This document shows, one piece after another, positions 34,579-44,570 of a stretch of DNA of 64,000 nt. Each line of letters starts with the position of its first letter. Position 1 is the stretch's first letter. Origin of the DNA: DRPG01 sp964655065 (GTDB taxonomy: Bacteria > Myxococcota_A > UBA796 > GCA-2862545). The stretch spans positions 29,816 through 93,815 of the forward strand of contig CAZZLC010000025.1 of the NCBI GenBank assembly GCA_964655065.1. The letters are read 5' to 3'. A program made the position numbers and the translations under genes. The notes under the pieces are model-generated. The model did not search any database. It was not told where the DNA came from and saw only the letters and a list, made by a program, of their open reading frames with translations.

Positions 34579-35976
34579 TCACTGCGCGACGCCGCCGCCG
34601 TCCACCCCATAGCGCTTGAGCAAGCGGCTGAAGTTGGACCGCTGCATTCCGGCCGCCTCCGCCGCTTCGGTGATCGTGGCCGTCTGGGCCAGATGGTGCT
34701 GCAGGTAGGCGTGGGCGAAGGTCTCGAGCACGCGCTCCTTCGCGTCGTTCCACGACAGCCCGAAGAGCTCGTCGTCGGTCAGGGGACCAGGAGGGGGGGG
34801 GCGCCCGGGACGTGCGCGGTCGAGGACGAGATCGGCCGTGATGGTGTCACCCGGGGCGATCAGCACGGCGCGGTGGACCTCGTGTCGCAGCTGGCGGACG
34901 TTGCCGGGCCAGTCGGCCTGCTCGAGCAGGTTCATGGCGTCCGGGGCCACGAAGTTGACGTGGCGCTCCTCCAGCTTGTTGAACTCGTGGACGAAGCGCA
35001 GCGTGAGGGGCCGGATGTCCTCGCGACGCTCGCGCAGCGGCGGCAGGGTGATCGTCACCATGTTGAGGCGGTAGTAGAGGTCGTCGCGGAACCGCTTCTG
35101 CTCCACGAGCTCCCACAGGTCGTGGTGTGTCGCGGTGAGGATCCGCGCCCGCAGCGGGAGCAGCTTCATGCTCCCGAGCTGGGTGTACTCTCGCTTCTCG
35201 AGCACGCGGAGGAGCTTGACCTGCATTTCGTAGGGCATGTCTCCGATCTCGTCGAGGAGGATCGTGCCCGTGCCGGCCGCTCCGAACAGCCCTTCGTAGT
35301 GCCGCGACGCCCCGGAGAAGCTCCCCTCGACGTGCCCGAACAGCGCGTCCTCCTCGAGACCCTTCTGGAAGGCACCGCAGTTCTGCCCGAGCAGCTGCCC
35401 TGGCCGACCGCTCATCTCGTGGATCGCTTGAGCCACGAGCTCCTTGCCGGTCCCGCTCTCGCCGCGGATCTGGATGGTCGCGGGCGACTGGGCAACCTGC
35501 CGGATGAGACGCCGCACCTCGACCATGCCGGGGCTGTTGCCGATGAGCAGTCGCTCGGCGGGGTCGTCCCGCCAGACCGTCGCGTTCTCCCAGCGAAGCC
35601 GAGCCACCTCCGTGGCACGGCGGAGCTTCTGCTTGAACTGCGCGTTCTGGAGGCAGGGCTTCTCGAGATAGTCGAAGGCTCCGAGCTCGAGGGACTGGTT
35701 GGCGAGCGAGACGTCGCCGTCCCCGGTGACGACGATGCACACGGTGTTGGGCGCCGACTCGGGCACACGCTCCAGCACCTCGATGCCCCGCATGCGCGGC
35801 ATGTGCATGTCGACCAGCGCGACGTCGATCTGCTCGTTCTCGATGATGTCGAGCCCTTCTCGGCCGTCCACGGCGAGCCGCACGTCGTACCCGTCCAACC
35901 GCAGCACGCGAGACACCGCGTTCCGGACCTGCTCGTCGTCGTCGATGATCAGAATGCGGGGTCGAGAGGTCTTCAA
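34579..35976 (-). CDS. Sigma-54-dependent response regulator (NtrC family) with GSFSGA loop
   Basis: The 465-residue protein has a receiver domain (D12-D14 acidic pocket, phosphoacceptor Asp56, Thr84, Lys106), an AAA+ domain (Walker A GESGTGKE at 172-179, Walker B ILLDEI at 239-244) and a Fis-type helix-turn-helix (TITEAAEAAGMQRSNFSRLL). The sigma-54 contact loop, normally GAFTGA, reads GSFSGA (218-223), replacing the key Thr. The start is a TTG that overlaps the upstream stop (TTGA) with GGAG 5 bases before it; no ATG fits. No histidine kinase gene is next to it. Confidence 0.93.
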   Translation of the reverse strand: MKTSRPRILIIDDDEQVRNAVSRVLRLDGYDVRLAVDGREGLDIIENEQIDVALVDMHMPRMRGIEVLERVPESAPNTVCIVVTGDGDVSLANQSLELGAFDYLEKPCLQNAQFKQKLRRATEVARLRWENATVWRDDPAERLLIGNSPGMVEVRRLIRQVAQSPATIQIRGESGTGKELVAQAIHEMSGRPGQLLGQNCGAFQKGLEEDALFGHVEGSFSGASRHYEGLFGAAGTGTILLDEIGDMPYEMQVKLLRVLEKREYTQLGSMKLLPLRARILTATHHDLWELVEQKRFRDDLYYRLNMVTITLPPLRERREDIRPLTLRFVHEFNKLEERHVNFVAPDAMNLLEQADWPGNVRQLRHEVHRAVLIAPGDTITADLVLDRARPGRPPPPGPLTDDELFGLSWNDAKERVLETFAHAYLQHHLAQTATITEAAEAAGMQRSNFSRLLKRYGVDGGGVAQ

Positions 35977-36836
35977 CGCTTCTCCAGGGGGATGGGCTCG
36001 GGAACGAGGCCCTCGGCCAACCAACGCTCGGCCAACCCGTCGCACCGGTCGTCGACCGCGCAGAAGCGGCACCGGTCGTACTTGACCAGTTGTACGAGAT
36101 CCGGTTCGAACATCAAGGCATTGCCCCGTTGGTGATCGGCGTCCACATAATAGCGATTGCGCGTCCGCCAAATCCGCTCGGCGAGTGAGACCACGCCCTC
36201 CAGCGCACCGAGCGCGCACCTCGGCAGCCCCTTGATCCCCCAGGCGAACGGAGCGTCGCGCCAGCGTCCCAGGTGATCGGCGAGCGAAACCGCCAGGGAC
36301 TGCGACGAGATCGGTCTCTCCGACGTTCCGTCGGGGAAGGGCCACACCCAGGTCACACGCGTTGGCGCGAGTCGCTCCACCTCGGTCATCACGCGGCCCA
36401 ACCTGCCCAGCACGTCGGGGACGAGGGGGATGGTGAGGGCTGGCCGAAACGCCACTCCGGTGAGTGCGCCCGGGTTGGCGGAGGTCACGACGAGGTCACA
36501 CCCGGCGGCGCCCCCGATCCCGGCTCGCCCCTGGGTCTCGTCGAGGTGCACCACGATCCGCTCGATCCCGAGCTCGCGGAGCTCGTCGACGATCTCGCCG
36601 AGGATCGCGTCCGTCCACCCACGGGGAAGCCCCGAGAGGACGACGTGCTGGATGGGGGCCGCCCGGGGTCCGGGGCTCCGGAAGTGCCGGGCGTTGGCCA
36701 ACACCTCACCGACGGACAGCGCGCGGGCCGGTGGTGGCACGTCGAGCCGGATTCGCCCCTCGTGGCCAGGCCCCACGCGGATCTGCAGCGACGTGGGCGC
36801 TCCGACGGCGCCGTCGGCGGTGAAGCGCAGCGCCAC
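35973..36836 (-). CDS. Radical-SAM/SPASM-like protein lacking the N-terminal CxxxCxxC
   Basis: The 287-residue product resembles a radical SAM protein with an auxiliary cluster only at the C-terminus. YDRCRFCAVDDRCDGLAERWL carries Cys256, Cys259 and Cys265, a SPASM-like arrangement, and GLPRCALG (Cys207) is another typical cysteine context. Yet no CxxxCxxC is present where the SAM cluster should be; the only other cysteine is C113. It may be a pseudoenzyme, or a fold with a different cofactor. The gene lies 12 bases after the 176-residue gene and overlaps the response regulator start by 4 bases. Function unknown. Confidence 0.65.
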   Translation of the reverse strand: MALRFTADGAVGAPTSLQIRVGPGHEGRIRLDVPPPARALSVGEVLANARHFRSPGPRAAPIQHVVLSGLPRGWTDAILGEIVDELRELGIERIVVHLDETQGRAGIGGAAGCDLVVTSANPGALTGVAFRPALTIPLVPDVLGRLGRVMTEVERLAPTRVTWVWPFPDGTSERPISSQSLAVSLADHLGRWRDAPFAWGIKGLPRCALGALEGVVSLAERIWRTRNRYYVDADHQRGNALMFEPDLVQLVKYDRCRFCAVDDRCDGLAERWLAEGLVPEPIPLEKR

Positions 36837-36848
36837 GCCGCCCCTCGA

Positions 36849-37379
36849 TCAGCGCGAGACGTAGAGGTTCGAGCAGTCGTCGAGCTCCCAGAGGACGTGG
36901 AAGTCCGACACGGGCAGCCGCCGCTCTTCGTCGATCTCGTTCCACGGATTGGGGTCGGCCACGGTCACCTCGTCGGTCACGCGCTCCACGAGCAACCAGC
37001 TCGGCTCGACGGTGTCGCCCTGCCGCTCCCAGATTCGGGCAAGCCACGGAAGCTGGGAGGAGAACTGGTACTTGCGGATGCGAGCCGTACGGACCATCCG
37101 ATCGCCCGCACCGAGGTCGCGCTGCACGCGGTCCCCGTAGAGGGCCATCGCGGCTTGGCCCACCGCCTCGACGTCGTCACCCGCGAGAAGCTCGCGAACC
37201 CGCGACACGAGCTGCTCGCCCGCCGCGTTGCCCGCTCCGGCCTCGGTGGCCTCGAGCACCTGCTGGCACTGCTCGGCTACGATGGCGTCGCCGGCTCGAA
37301 TGCCGGCTACGTGGAGCGAGAAGACCCAGGTGGCGAAGGTGTAGGGAACGTGGTCGTAGTCCGCGACAGCACCGGTCAT
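36849..37379 (-). CDS. Unknown 176-residue protein, first gene of the regulator operon
   Basis: The product has no recognised motif. It is predicted soluble, largely helical in residues 1-80 (AGDAIVAEQCQQVLEATEAG) and has an Asp/Glu-rich end with LPVSDFHVLWELDDCSNLYVSR in two stretches. The ATG follows AGGAGG by 4 bases. It heads the operon with the radical-SAM-like gene and the sigma-54 regulator and is divergent, over only 29 bases, from the sulfatase-fold gene. Confidence 0.7.
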   Translation of the reverse strand: MTGAVADYDHVPYTFATWVFSLHVAGIRAGDAIVAEQCQQVLEATEAGAGNAAGEQLVSRVRELLAGDDVEAVGQAAMALYGDRVQRDLGAGDRMVRTARIRKYQFSSQLPWLARIWERQGDTVEPSWLLVERVTDEVTVADPNPWNEIDEERRLPVSDFHVLWELDDCSNLYVSR

Positions 37380-37408
37380 CCAGCCTCCTGTAGGAGTGAG
37401 CGAATTAT
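37380..37408. promoter_or_regulatory. 29-base divergent start region with back-to-back ribosome sites
   Basis: Only 29 bases separate the two start codons. The core CTCCTGTAGGAG (37385-37396) carries an AGGAGG-type site for the minus gene and an AGGAG for the plus gene, in mirror. Both promoters must therefore reach into the coding sequence of the other gene, or one gene uses an internal promoter. Confidence 0.5.
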
Positions 37409-39961
37409 ATGCCGATCGTGTTGACCTGGCTTTGGCTGGGCGTCGAGCTGGCCTGCTCTCCGAGCCCGCCTTTCGACGGCCCTCCCGGAAAACCGACCGC
37501 AGACTTCGTTGACCCGGGCCTGAAGCGCACGGGAGCCGTCCCGGCTCTCCAGCTCTGGAAGATCCGCGGTCGCTACGATCTGCCCGACACCACCCTCCCC
37601 GAGGGGTTCACACCGCGCGACACCTTCCCGCTCGAGGTGAAGGAGCAGCGCGAGACCTCGGACGGGCTCACGCTGTGGCGGGCTCGCTCGCCGATCGGCG
37701 CCAAGCGCTTTGGTCCGCTGGGCGGTCCGAGCGGGTTCGAGGTCTTCGCCGATGGAGAGGAGCTGACCTACAGGGCGCGGCTGTCCGGGCGGGGCTACTC
37801 CGTCGAGCGCAACCAGCTCGTCGTGGCCGTCCCGACCGCCGAGGAGCCTCCCACGGTCACCGTGAGCTACGCGCCGGTCCGGGATCGGCTGCTCGAGCGC
37901 GACTTCGGCACGGACCCGAGCCAGGATCCTCTCGCCTTCACTCAGGCCGAGATCACCCTGTACCGGCACACGCGCCAGGGTCTGATCCTTCCTCCGCCGG
38001 GCTCGATCGAGTGGGACGTCACCGTTCCCGAGGGTGGTCGCTTCGAGGGGTGGACCGGGATCGAACCCCTCGAGCTCCAGAACCTCTCGTCCGACGGAGC
38101 CTGGATCTCGCTCGCGGTCCTCGAGGGCGGCGAAGCCAAGACGGTGGACCGCCGGTTCGTGCGCCCCTCGCAGCGCTTCGAGCGCTGGACCCTCGACCTG
38201 TCGCCGTGGGCGGGCCGGCAGGTGACGCTCCGGCTCGCCTCCGAGGTCTACGGCACTCGCGACTTCGACCATGTCTTCGTCGGGTCGCCCACGGTGTGGG
38301 GCAAGGCCAAGGGGCCGGTGCGGCGCGTCATCGTGATCGGGCTCGACACGACGCGCCCCGACCACTTTGGGTTCTACGGCTACGAAGAGCCGACCACCCC
38401 GGAGTTGGACAAGGTCCTGGCGAGCTCCACGGTGTTCACGCAGGCCTGGACACCCGCCCCGCGCACCCGCCCCTCGTTCCGCTCGTCGACCACGGGCCGC
38501 AACCCGCTCGACGCGGTGGGTGCGACCAACGTGGGCGAGGTCTTCTCCGATCTCGGCTTCGTCACCGGCGGCATCGTGGCCAACATCCACCTGCAGCCGC
38601 GCTTCGGGTTTCACGAGGGCTTCGACGAGTGGCAGTTCGATCCGGAAGCTCGGGCGGACGAGCAGGTCGACCGCGCCCTCGAGTTCCTGGCCCGGTACCC
38701 CGACCGCGACGTCTTCCTGTTCCTGCACATCATGGACCCGCACCTCGCCTACCGAGCCCCGAGTGCCATCCAGCAGCAGTTCGTGACCGACCCCGACCCC
38801 ACCATGCCGTCGTCGTGGAACCGCTGGACCGTCTACCAGTGGAAGCGACAGGGCGAGCTCACCGAGCGTCGCAAGGCGCACGTGATCGGGATGTACGATG
38901 CCGAGCTGCGGTTCACCGACCTCCACCTCGGTCGCCTGTTCTCGCAGATCGACCGGTTCGGCCAGCCGACGCTGACGGTGATGCACAACGATCACGGGGA
39001 GGAGCTCTTCGAGCACGGCGGCTTCGAGCACAACCACGCGCTGTACGACGAGGTCACCCGGGCGCTCCTGATGTTCCGCTCCAACGCCGGCCAGTCGACC
39101 ACGCGCCGCGTCGAGGCGCCGGCCACGCTCGCCGACATCGCCCCCACGTTGTTCGACCTGGTGGGCGTGGATCCCGAGCGTCGCCCCAAGGTCGACGGGC
39201 GCAGCCTGGTGCCTCATCTCCTGCCCGAGGGCGAGCCTCCCTCGTGGGCGGATCGTCCCATCGGCGTCGCCCACCTGCGCTACGGTCTCGAGCAGTGGGG
39301 CGTGGTTCTCGACGGTCACAAGTACATCTTCGAGACGGCGACCGGCCAGGAGGAGCTCTACGACCTCCGCAACGACCCGGGCGAGACCAAGGACCTCGCG
39401 GCTACCACGGGGCTCGAGGCCTGGCGTCAGGCCGCGAGCAAGGTGCACCACGCCGACCTGTCGCGCGGCTGGCGCATCGACGTAGGGCTCACCTCGAGCG
39501 CGCCTCGTGATCCGATCGTGATCGAGCTTCCGCATCCGGCTCGCTCTGCGCTGATCGTCGACCCCGAGGCAGAGGTCCGCAACCCGGCGAACCAGGCGTG
39601 GGGTCAGCCTCCGCGACGGACCACCGAGGACATCGGCGCGGTGGAGCTGTCGGAGGACAAGATGCGGGTCACCTTCACTCCGTCCGACGAGAAGGTCGTC
39701 CGAGGCCAGATCGCGATCGTGCTCGGTCGCGACGTCGACCCGGCCAAGGCGGTGCTGAAGCGAAAGGGCAAGCCGCTCACCGTGATCCAGTCCCGCAAGC
39801 GCGCCACCTGGCGAACGGTCCGTGACTCGATGGTCATCGAGACGAGCACCGTCATCGACCCGCCCCCCAGCGAAGCGGCGCGTATCCGTGCCCTGCAGGG
39901 CCTGGCCGCCGAGGCGGGCGAGGATCGCGAGCTGCTGAAGGAGCTCGGCTACATCGAGTAG
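37409..39961 (+). CDS. Large sulfatase-fold (alkaline phosphatase superfamily) exported protein
   Basis: The 850-residue product has a short hydrophobic N-terminus ending in LAC (possible lipoprotein, weak lipobox). Residues 40-300 are a beta-rich region of unknown type. The sulfatase domain starts with IGLDTTRPDHFG (metal Asp near 313), and D528-H529 are in HNDHGEELFEHGGFEHN, matching the second metal motif. At the nucleophile site the sequence is T353-R-P-S, where arylsulfatases have Cys or Ser (CxPSR). So a formylglycine sulfatase is unlikely; a Thr-nucleophile phosphotransferase or phosphodiesterase is possible. The C-terminal 150 residues are another beta region ending in KELGYIE, typical of this family. 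Confidence 0.82.
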   Translation: MPIVLTWLWLGVELACSPSPPFDGPPGKPTADFVDPGLKRTGAVPALQLWKIRGRYDLPDTTLPEGFTPRDTFPLEVKEQRETSDGLTLWRARSPIGAKRFGPLGGPSGFEVFADGEELTYRARLSGRGYSVERNQLVVAVPTAEEPPTVTVSYAPVRDRLLERDFGTDPSQDPLAFTQAEITLYRHTRQGLILPPPGSIEWDVTVPEGGRFEGWTGIEPLELQNLSSDGAWISLAVLEGGEAKTVDRRFVRPSQRFERWTLDLSPWAGRQVTLRLASEVYGTRDFDHVFVGSPTVWGKAKGPVRRVIVIGLDTTRPDHFGFYGYEEPTTPELDKVLASSTVFTQAWTPAPRTRPSFRSSTTGRNPLDAVGATNVGEVFSDLGFVTGGIVANIHLQPRFGFHEGFDEWQFDPEARADEQVDRALEFLARYPDRDVFLFLHIMDPHLAYRAPSAIQQQFVTDPDPTMPSSWNRWTVYQWKRQGELTERRKAHVIGMYDAELRFTDLHLGRLFSQIDRFGQPTLTVMHNDHGEELFEHGGFEHNHALYDEVTRALLMFRSNAGQSTTRRVEAPATLADIAPTLFDLVGVDPERRPKVDGRSLVPHLLPEGEPPSWADRPIGVAHLRYGLEQWGVVLDGHKYIFETATGQEELYDLRNDPGETKDLAATTGLEAWRQAASKVHHADLSRGWRIDVGLTSSAPRDPIVIELPHPARSALIVDPEAEVRNPANQAWGQPPRRTTEDIGAVELSEDKMRVTFTPSDEKVVRGQIAIVLGRDVDPAKAVLKRKGKPLTVIQSRKRATWRTVRDSMVIETSTVIDPPPSEAARIRALQGLAAEAGEDRELLKELGYIE

Positions 39962-40010
39962 CCGCGCGCGATACGCAGCCCGCCCTTCAACCACCACCAG
40001 AGAGGCTTCC

Positions 40011-41007
<997 letters not shown>

Positions 41008-41036
<29 letters not shown>

Positions 41037-41904
41037 CGGGCAGGGGTCGCGCGTAGCCCCACAGGAACGCCCCGGCCGTCGCGAGGATCGTCGTGACGAA
41101 CAGGTAGGCGTACTGGAGTTCTGCATCCTGGGCGAGCGCAGGCGACAGCGCGAAGACGAACGGGACCACCGCCTCTCCCACGAGTCCACTCCCTGCAGCG
41201 CGCAGCGCATCGTCCGACGGGCTGCCGATGGTTGCGAGCCATCCGCCGTAGGTGACCGCGACCGCCACGGCGACGAGGGCCCAGGTCAACAGCCACGGCA
41301 GTCCTCCGCTCTGCCAGCCACCGTCGGCCAAGAACGTCGCCCACACCATGGACAGGGTGGCCGAACCCCAGGCGATGGTGACGCCCGACCAGATCGAGGC
41401 CGCGACCCCGTTCCGCGGCCGCTCGGAGACCGAGAGGAGCCGGTTCAGCGGTCGAGCGAGTCGCACCCGACCGAGGTGGATCGCCGCAATCCCGACGCCC
41501 ACGCCGGCCAGGGCCCCCATCGACCAGAGCGCCTCGATCGTGTGCTGCTGGAACCGGTGGGGTTCGAGAAAGGCAGCGACGAACAGGACGACCGGCCAGA
41601 GGGCGATGGGAGCCCAGTGCGCGACGAGGCCGAGCCCAGCCGCCACGAGCCACCACGCGCCTCGGGCGGGCCGTCCGATCCGCCGGTCGGCGTCGACCGC
41701 CGTCGCGCCCAGGAAGCCGACGAACGGCACCCCGAACAGCAACCCGAGCACCAGCCAGAGGAGCATCGCCTCCTCCACCGCGCCGCGCCACGCGAGGCCC
41801 AACATGACCAGGCTCGCAAGCCCGCTGGAGACGAACAGGAGCATGGCGAGGCCGAACACGACGAGGCTCGGAGTCGGGGGTGCGGTCTCGTCAGTGTTCG
41901 ACAC
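41008..41904 (-). CDS. Polytopic membrane protein of unknown function
   Basis: The 298-residue product has about seven to eight hydrophobic segments, beginning SLVVFGLAMLLFVSSGLASL and ending YAYLFVTTILATAGAFLWGY. No transporter signature is seen. Ala/Trp content is high. Its stop lies within the end of the aldo/keto reductase gene on the other strand (29-base overlap). The unit is divergent from the next membrane gene. Confidence 0.75.
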
Positions 41905-42039
41905 GAACGGCTCCTACGGCGAGGGCGACGTATAGCACTGATGGGGTGCCCCCGTTGGTGACATCCCCAAACACCCGCAGCCACGCGGTCTGCCGTATGA
42001 AGGATCAGTGGGCTCCGTGCTTCTGGGGAGGCGAAACTC

Positions 42040-42684
42040 ATGGCAACTCGTCTCGATCGCGTCACGACGTCACCAGACCGGTCACGACGTGCGAGCGCCC
42101 GTCGTGCCGCCGAGTCCGGCACCCGCGGCTCGGTTGCGCACGAGGGAGCCCGAGCCGGAACGCCCGAACGCCTCGGGGAGCTCGGCGGCGAGCGTGAGCT
42201 ACCGGTGCGCGCCCTCGGGGGGGCGATGGCGGCGTGGCTCGCACTGACGTTCGGGCTCTGCTACGTCGTGCTTCCCGCGATCGCGGCCATCACGGGCGTG
42301 AATCCCGGCCTGATCAACACGTTCTGGTTCGATCTCCCCTCCTTCGCGATCGTCTCGTTCGTCACGATCGTGGCCGCGCTGGTGGAGCGGCCCCGCATCG
42401 ACCTGTCGAAGAACGCTCGCTCCCCCGTGCTCGCCGCGATGCTCGGTGGCCTGGGGGTCTGGGCGGTCGTCCACAACACGAGCCCCTTCCTCGTCCCCTT
42501 CGCGGACATGTCGGCCGTCAAGTTCACGAGCCTGCTCGGCATCAACATCATCGAGACGGGCATGATCGGCATGATGCTCGCCTCGCTCACCAAGCGGGCC
42601 GACGTGGCGCTGGCCCTCGGGGGAGGCTTCCAGCTCGGCCTCCTCGGACTGCTCCTGACGTTCCTGACCCTCGCCGTCGGCTGA
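42040..42684 (+). CDS. Membrane protein with basic N-terminal extension
   Basis: The 214-residue product has about four hydrophobic segments (MAAWLALTFGLCYVVLPAI, SFAIVSFVTIVAALV, LAAMLGGLGVWAVVH, MIGMMLASL... AFQLGLLGLLLTFLTLAVG). The first 62 residues are Arg/Ala/Gly-rich and soluble. GGGGAGG precedes the ATG at 42040, supporting the long form; an internal ATG at 42226 right at the first helix is an alternative. No family recognised. Confidence 0.72.
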   Translation: MATRLDRVTTSPDRSRRASARRAAESGTRGSVAHEGARAGTPERLGELGGERELPVRALGGAMAAWLALTFGLCYVVLPAIAAITGVNPGLINTFWFDLPSFAIVSFVTIVAALVERPRIDLSKNARSPVLAAMLGGLGVWAVVHNTSPFLVPFADMSAVKFTSLLGINIIETGMIGMMLASLTKRADVALALGGGFQLGLLGLLLTFLTLAVG

Positions 42685-42693
42685 CGCGCCGAG

Positions 42694-43377
42694 TCAGGAG
42701 CCTCGCCGCCACCGAGCAAGCACCTCGAGCAAGTCCTGCTCCCGGCCCTCGCTGCGGCGGAGGGCGGCCTCGAGCTCGGCGACGCGTCGTCCGAGATCCT
42801 CGACCTTCGCCATCTCGATGCGAAGGTACTCGATGGCTTGGTCCCGCGACAGCCCGTCGAGCGCGGAGCGGGCCAGCTGCGGGTTCATGGGCACCTGCCC
42901 CGCCGAGGGCGGGGAGGATGCCGGTCGCGGACCCGCAGACTTGGGGGCCGCGCTCGAGGTGGGCGCGGTCCTGTCCTCGTCCCGGGCAGGCTCGGGCTCG
43001 TCGTCCGGCACGAGTGCCTCGGAAGACGAGGCCTCGGGCACCACCAGGTAGCGGAACCCGTACTCCGTCTGCGGTCGAAGCTCGGTCCACGCGTCAGCGG
43101 GTAGCCGCATCGCCACGTCGGGCGAGATCCTCGACAGTGCGTAGCTCTGACGCTGGCCCGTCCCGAGGACGTGCACGAACCGGCCGGCCCGGAGGGCGGA
43201 CGGCTCGATGTCCTCCTCCTCGTACACGGCAGAGGGGGTCGGATCCTTTCGGCCGAGCTTCCGGATCCCGAGGATCCCCATCCCTTCCTTGCACTCGAAG
43301 CGGATGACCAGACCAGGGCCGTTGCTGTCCCGGCGGGCGAAGACCTGGAAGGGCTCGCCATCAATCACACCATACAT
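42694..43377 (-). CDS. Unknown protein with C-terminal coiled coil
   Basis: The 227-residue product has a beta-rich first half (MYGVIDGEPFQVFARRDSNG, VIRFECKEGMGILGIRK), an acidic and Pro/Ala-rich linker (about 115-165) and a C-terminal coiled-coil segment (LRIEMAKVEDLGRRVAELEAAL). The family is unknown. The ATG is at 43375-43377. The gene is divergent from the asparaginase over 100 bases and convergent with the previous membrane gene. Confidence 0.72.
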   Translation of the reverse strand: MYGVIDGEPFQVFARRDSNGPGLVIRFECKEGMGILGIRKLGRKDPTPSAVYEEEDIEPSALRAGRFVHVLGTGQRQSYALSRISPDVAMRLPADAWTELRPQTEYGFRYLVVPEASSSEALVPDDEPEPARDEDRTAPTSSAAPKSAGPRPASSPPSAGQVPMNPQLARSALDGLSRDQAIEYLRIEMAKVEDLGRRVAELEAALRRSEGREQDLLEVLARWRRGS

Positions 43378-43477
43378 GCGCGGGAGTCTAGCCGAACCCG
43401 TCATGCCGCGCTCGTCGCTCGGGGCCGGCTCGGTCGGTGCGTGCGATGATGCGCGTCTCCACTCCACGAGGAACCCC

Positions 43478-44449
43478 GTGAAGCGAGTCCTGATCCTGCA
43501 CACCGGCGGAACGCTCGGGATGGAGGGATCGCCGCTGCATCCCGGCTCCTTCAACGCCGAGCTGCTCGAGCACGTCCCCGAGCTCGATCGCCTCGCGGAT
43601 CTCGACGTGCGCATCGTGTGCAACCTCGACTCCTCCGACATCGGACATCCGCAGTGGCAGGCGCTGGCGCGCATCATCAGCACCGAGCGGGTGGACTGGG
43701 ACGGCTTCGTGATCATCCACGGGACCGACACGATGGCCTACACCGCCGCCGCCCTCGCCATGACGCTCCGCGGGCTCGACCGGCCCGTGATTCTCACCGG
43801 GGCGCAGCGTCCCCTCACTGCCGTCCGCACGGATGCGCGCCGCAACCTCAACGACGCCATCGCCGTCGCCACGCAGCCGATCCCGGAGGTCGCGATCTGC
43901 TTCGACGGCCTCCTGTTGAGAGGATGCCGGGCGATCAAGGACGACGCTCGCAGTTACCGGGCCTTCGCGAGTCCTGGCGTGCCGCCGCTCGCCACCCTCG
44001 GCACGGACATCGCGCTCGGACCCCACATCCACTGGGTGATGGGGCCCTTTCGGTGCCGGCCCGTGTTCGACTCGGCCATCGATCTGGTCTACGTGATGCC
44101 GCAGCTCTCCCCCGCGCGCCTCGAGCACCGACTGCAGGACCCGTCGCTGCGCGGGGTCGTGCTCGCGGCCCTCGGTGCGGGAACCTTGCCGAACAACGGC
44201 GTCGTCGAGGTCGTCGCCGCGGCGATCCAGCGGGGCCTCGAGGTCGTGGTGGTCACCCAGTGGGGCGGCCGGACCAATCTCGGCCTCTACCAGAACTCGA
44301 AGCCGCTTCTCGACGCCGGCGCGACCGATGGAGGCGCGATGCGGATCCCTGCTGCCGTGCCCAAGCTGATGCACGCGCTCGCCGCCTTCGACGAGCCCCA
44401 GGAGCGTCGGCGCTTCCTACAGACCGACATCGCTGGGGAGTACCGCTGA
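43478..44449 (+). CDS. ansA: L-asparaginase (type I-like)
   Basis: The 323-residue enzyme hydrolyses asparagine to aspartate and ammonia. HTGGTLGM at the N-terminus holds the first catalytic Thr, and IIHGTDTMAYTAAAL the second Thr-Asp pair; AARTDARRNLNDAI-type sequence follows (here AVRTDARRNLNDAI). No signal peptide is seen, so it is cytoplasmic (type I). The GTG start has GAGGA upstream. A long inverted repeat sits just after the stop. Confidence 0.93.
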   Translation: MKRVLILHTGGTLGMEGSPLHPGSFNAELLEHVPELDRLADLDVRIVCNLDSSDIGHPQWQALARIISTERVDWDGFVIIHGTDTMAYTAAALAMTLRGLDRPVILTGAQRPLTAVRTDARRNLNDAIAVATQPIPEVAICFDGLLLRGCRAIKDDARSYRAFASPGVPPLATLGTDIALGPHIHWVMGPFRCRPVFDSAIDLVYVMPQLSPARLEHRLQDPSLRGVVLAALGAGTLPNNGVVEVVAAAIQRGLEVVVVTQWGGRTNLGLYQNSKPLLDAGATDGGAMRIPAAVPKLMHALAAFDEPQERRRFLQTDIAGEYR

Positions 44450-44459
44450 GATGGTGCGG

Positions 44460-44528
44460 GGTGGCGGCTCGCTCGACAGTGGGGGCTGACTCACGACGAG
44501 GCCGTGAGGGTACGAGCGAGACGCCACC
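44460..44528. repeat. Long imperfect inverted repeat between convergent genes
   Basis: GGTGGCGGCTCGCTCG (44460-44475) pairs with CGAGCGAGACGCCACC (44513-44528) with one mismatch in 16. The 37-base interior holds a second stem: CTCACG (44490-44495) with CGTGAG (44503-44508). The structure lies between the stops of ansA and the sigma factor gene and may act as a two-way terminator, although there is no T-run. Confidence 0.7.
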
Positions 44529-44570
44529 GAGATGCACCTTGCACCCGCGGGTCGAAGGCAGGGCACCGGC

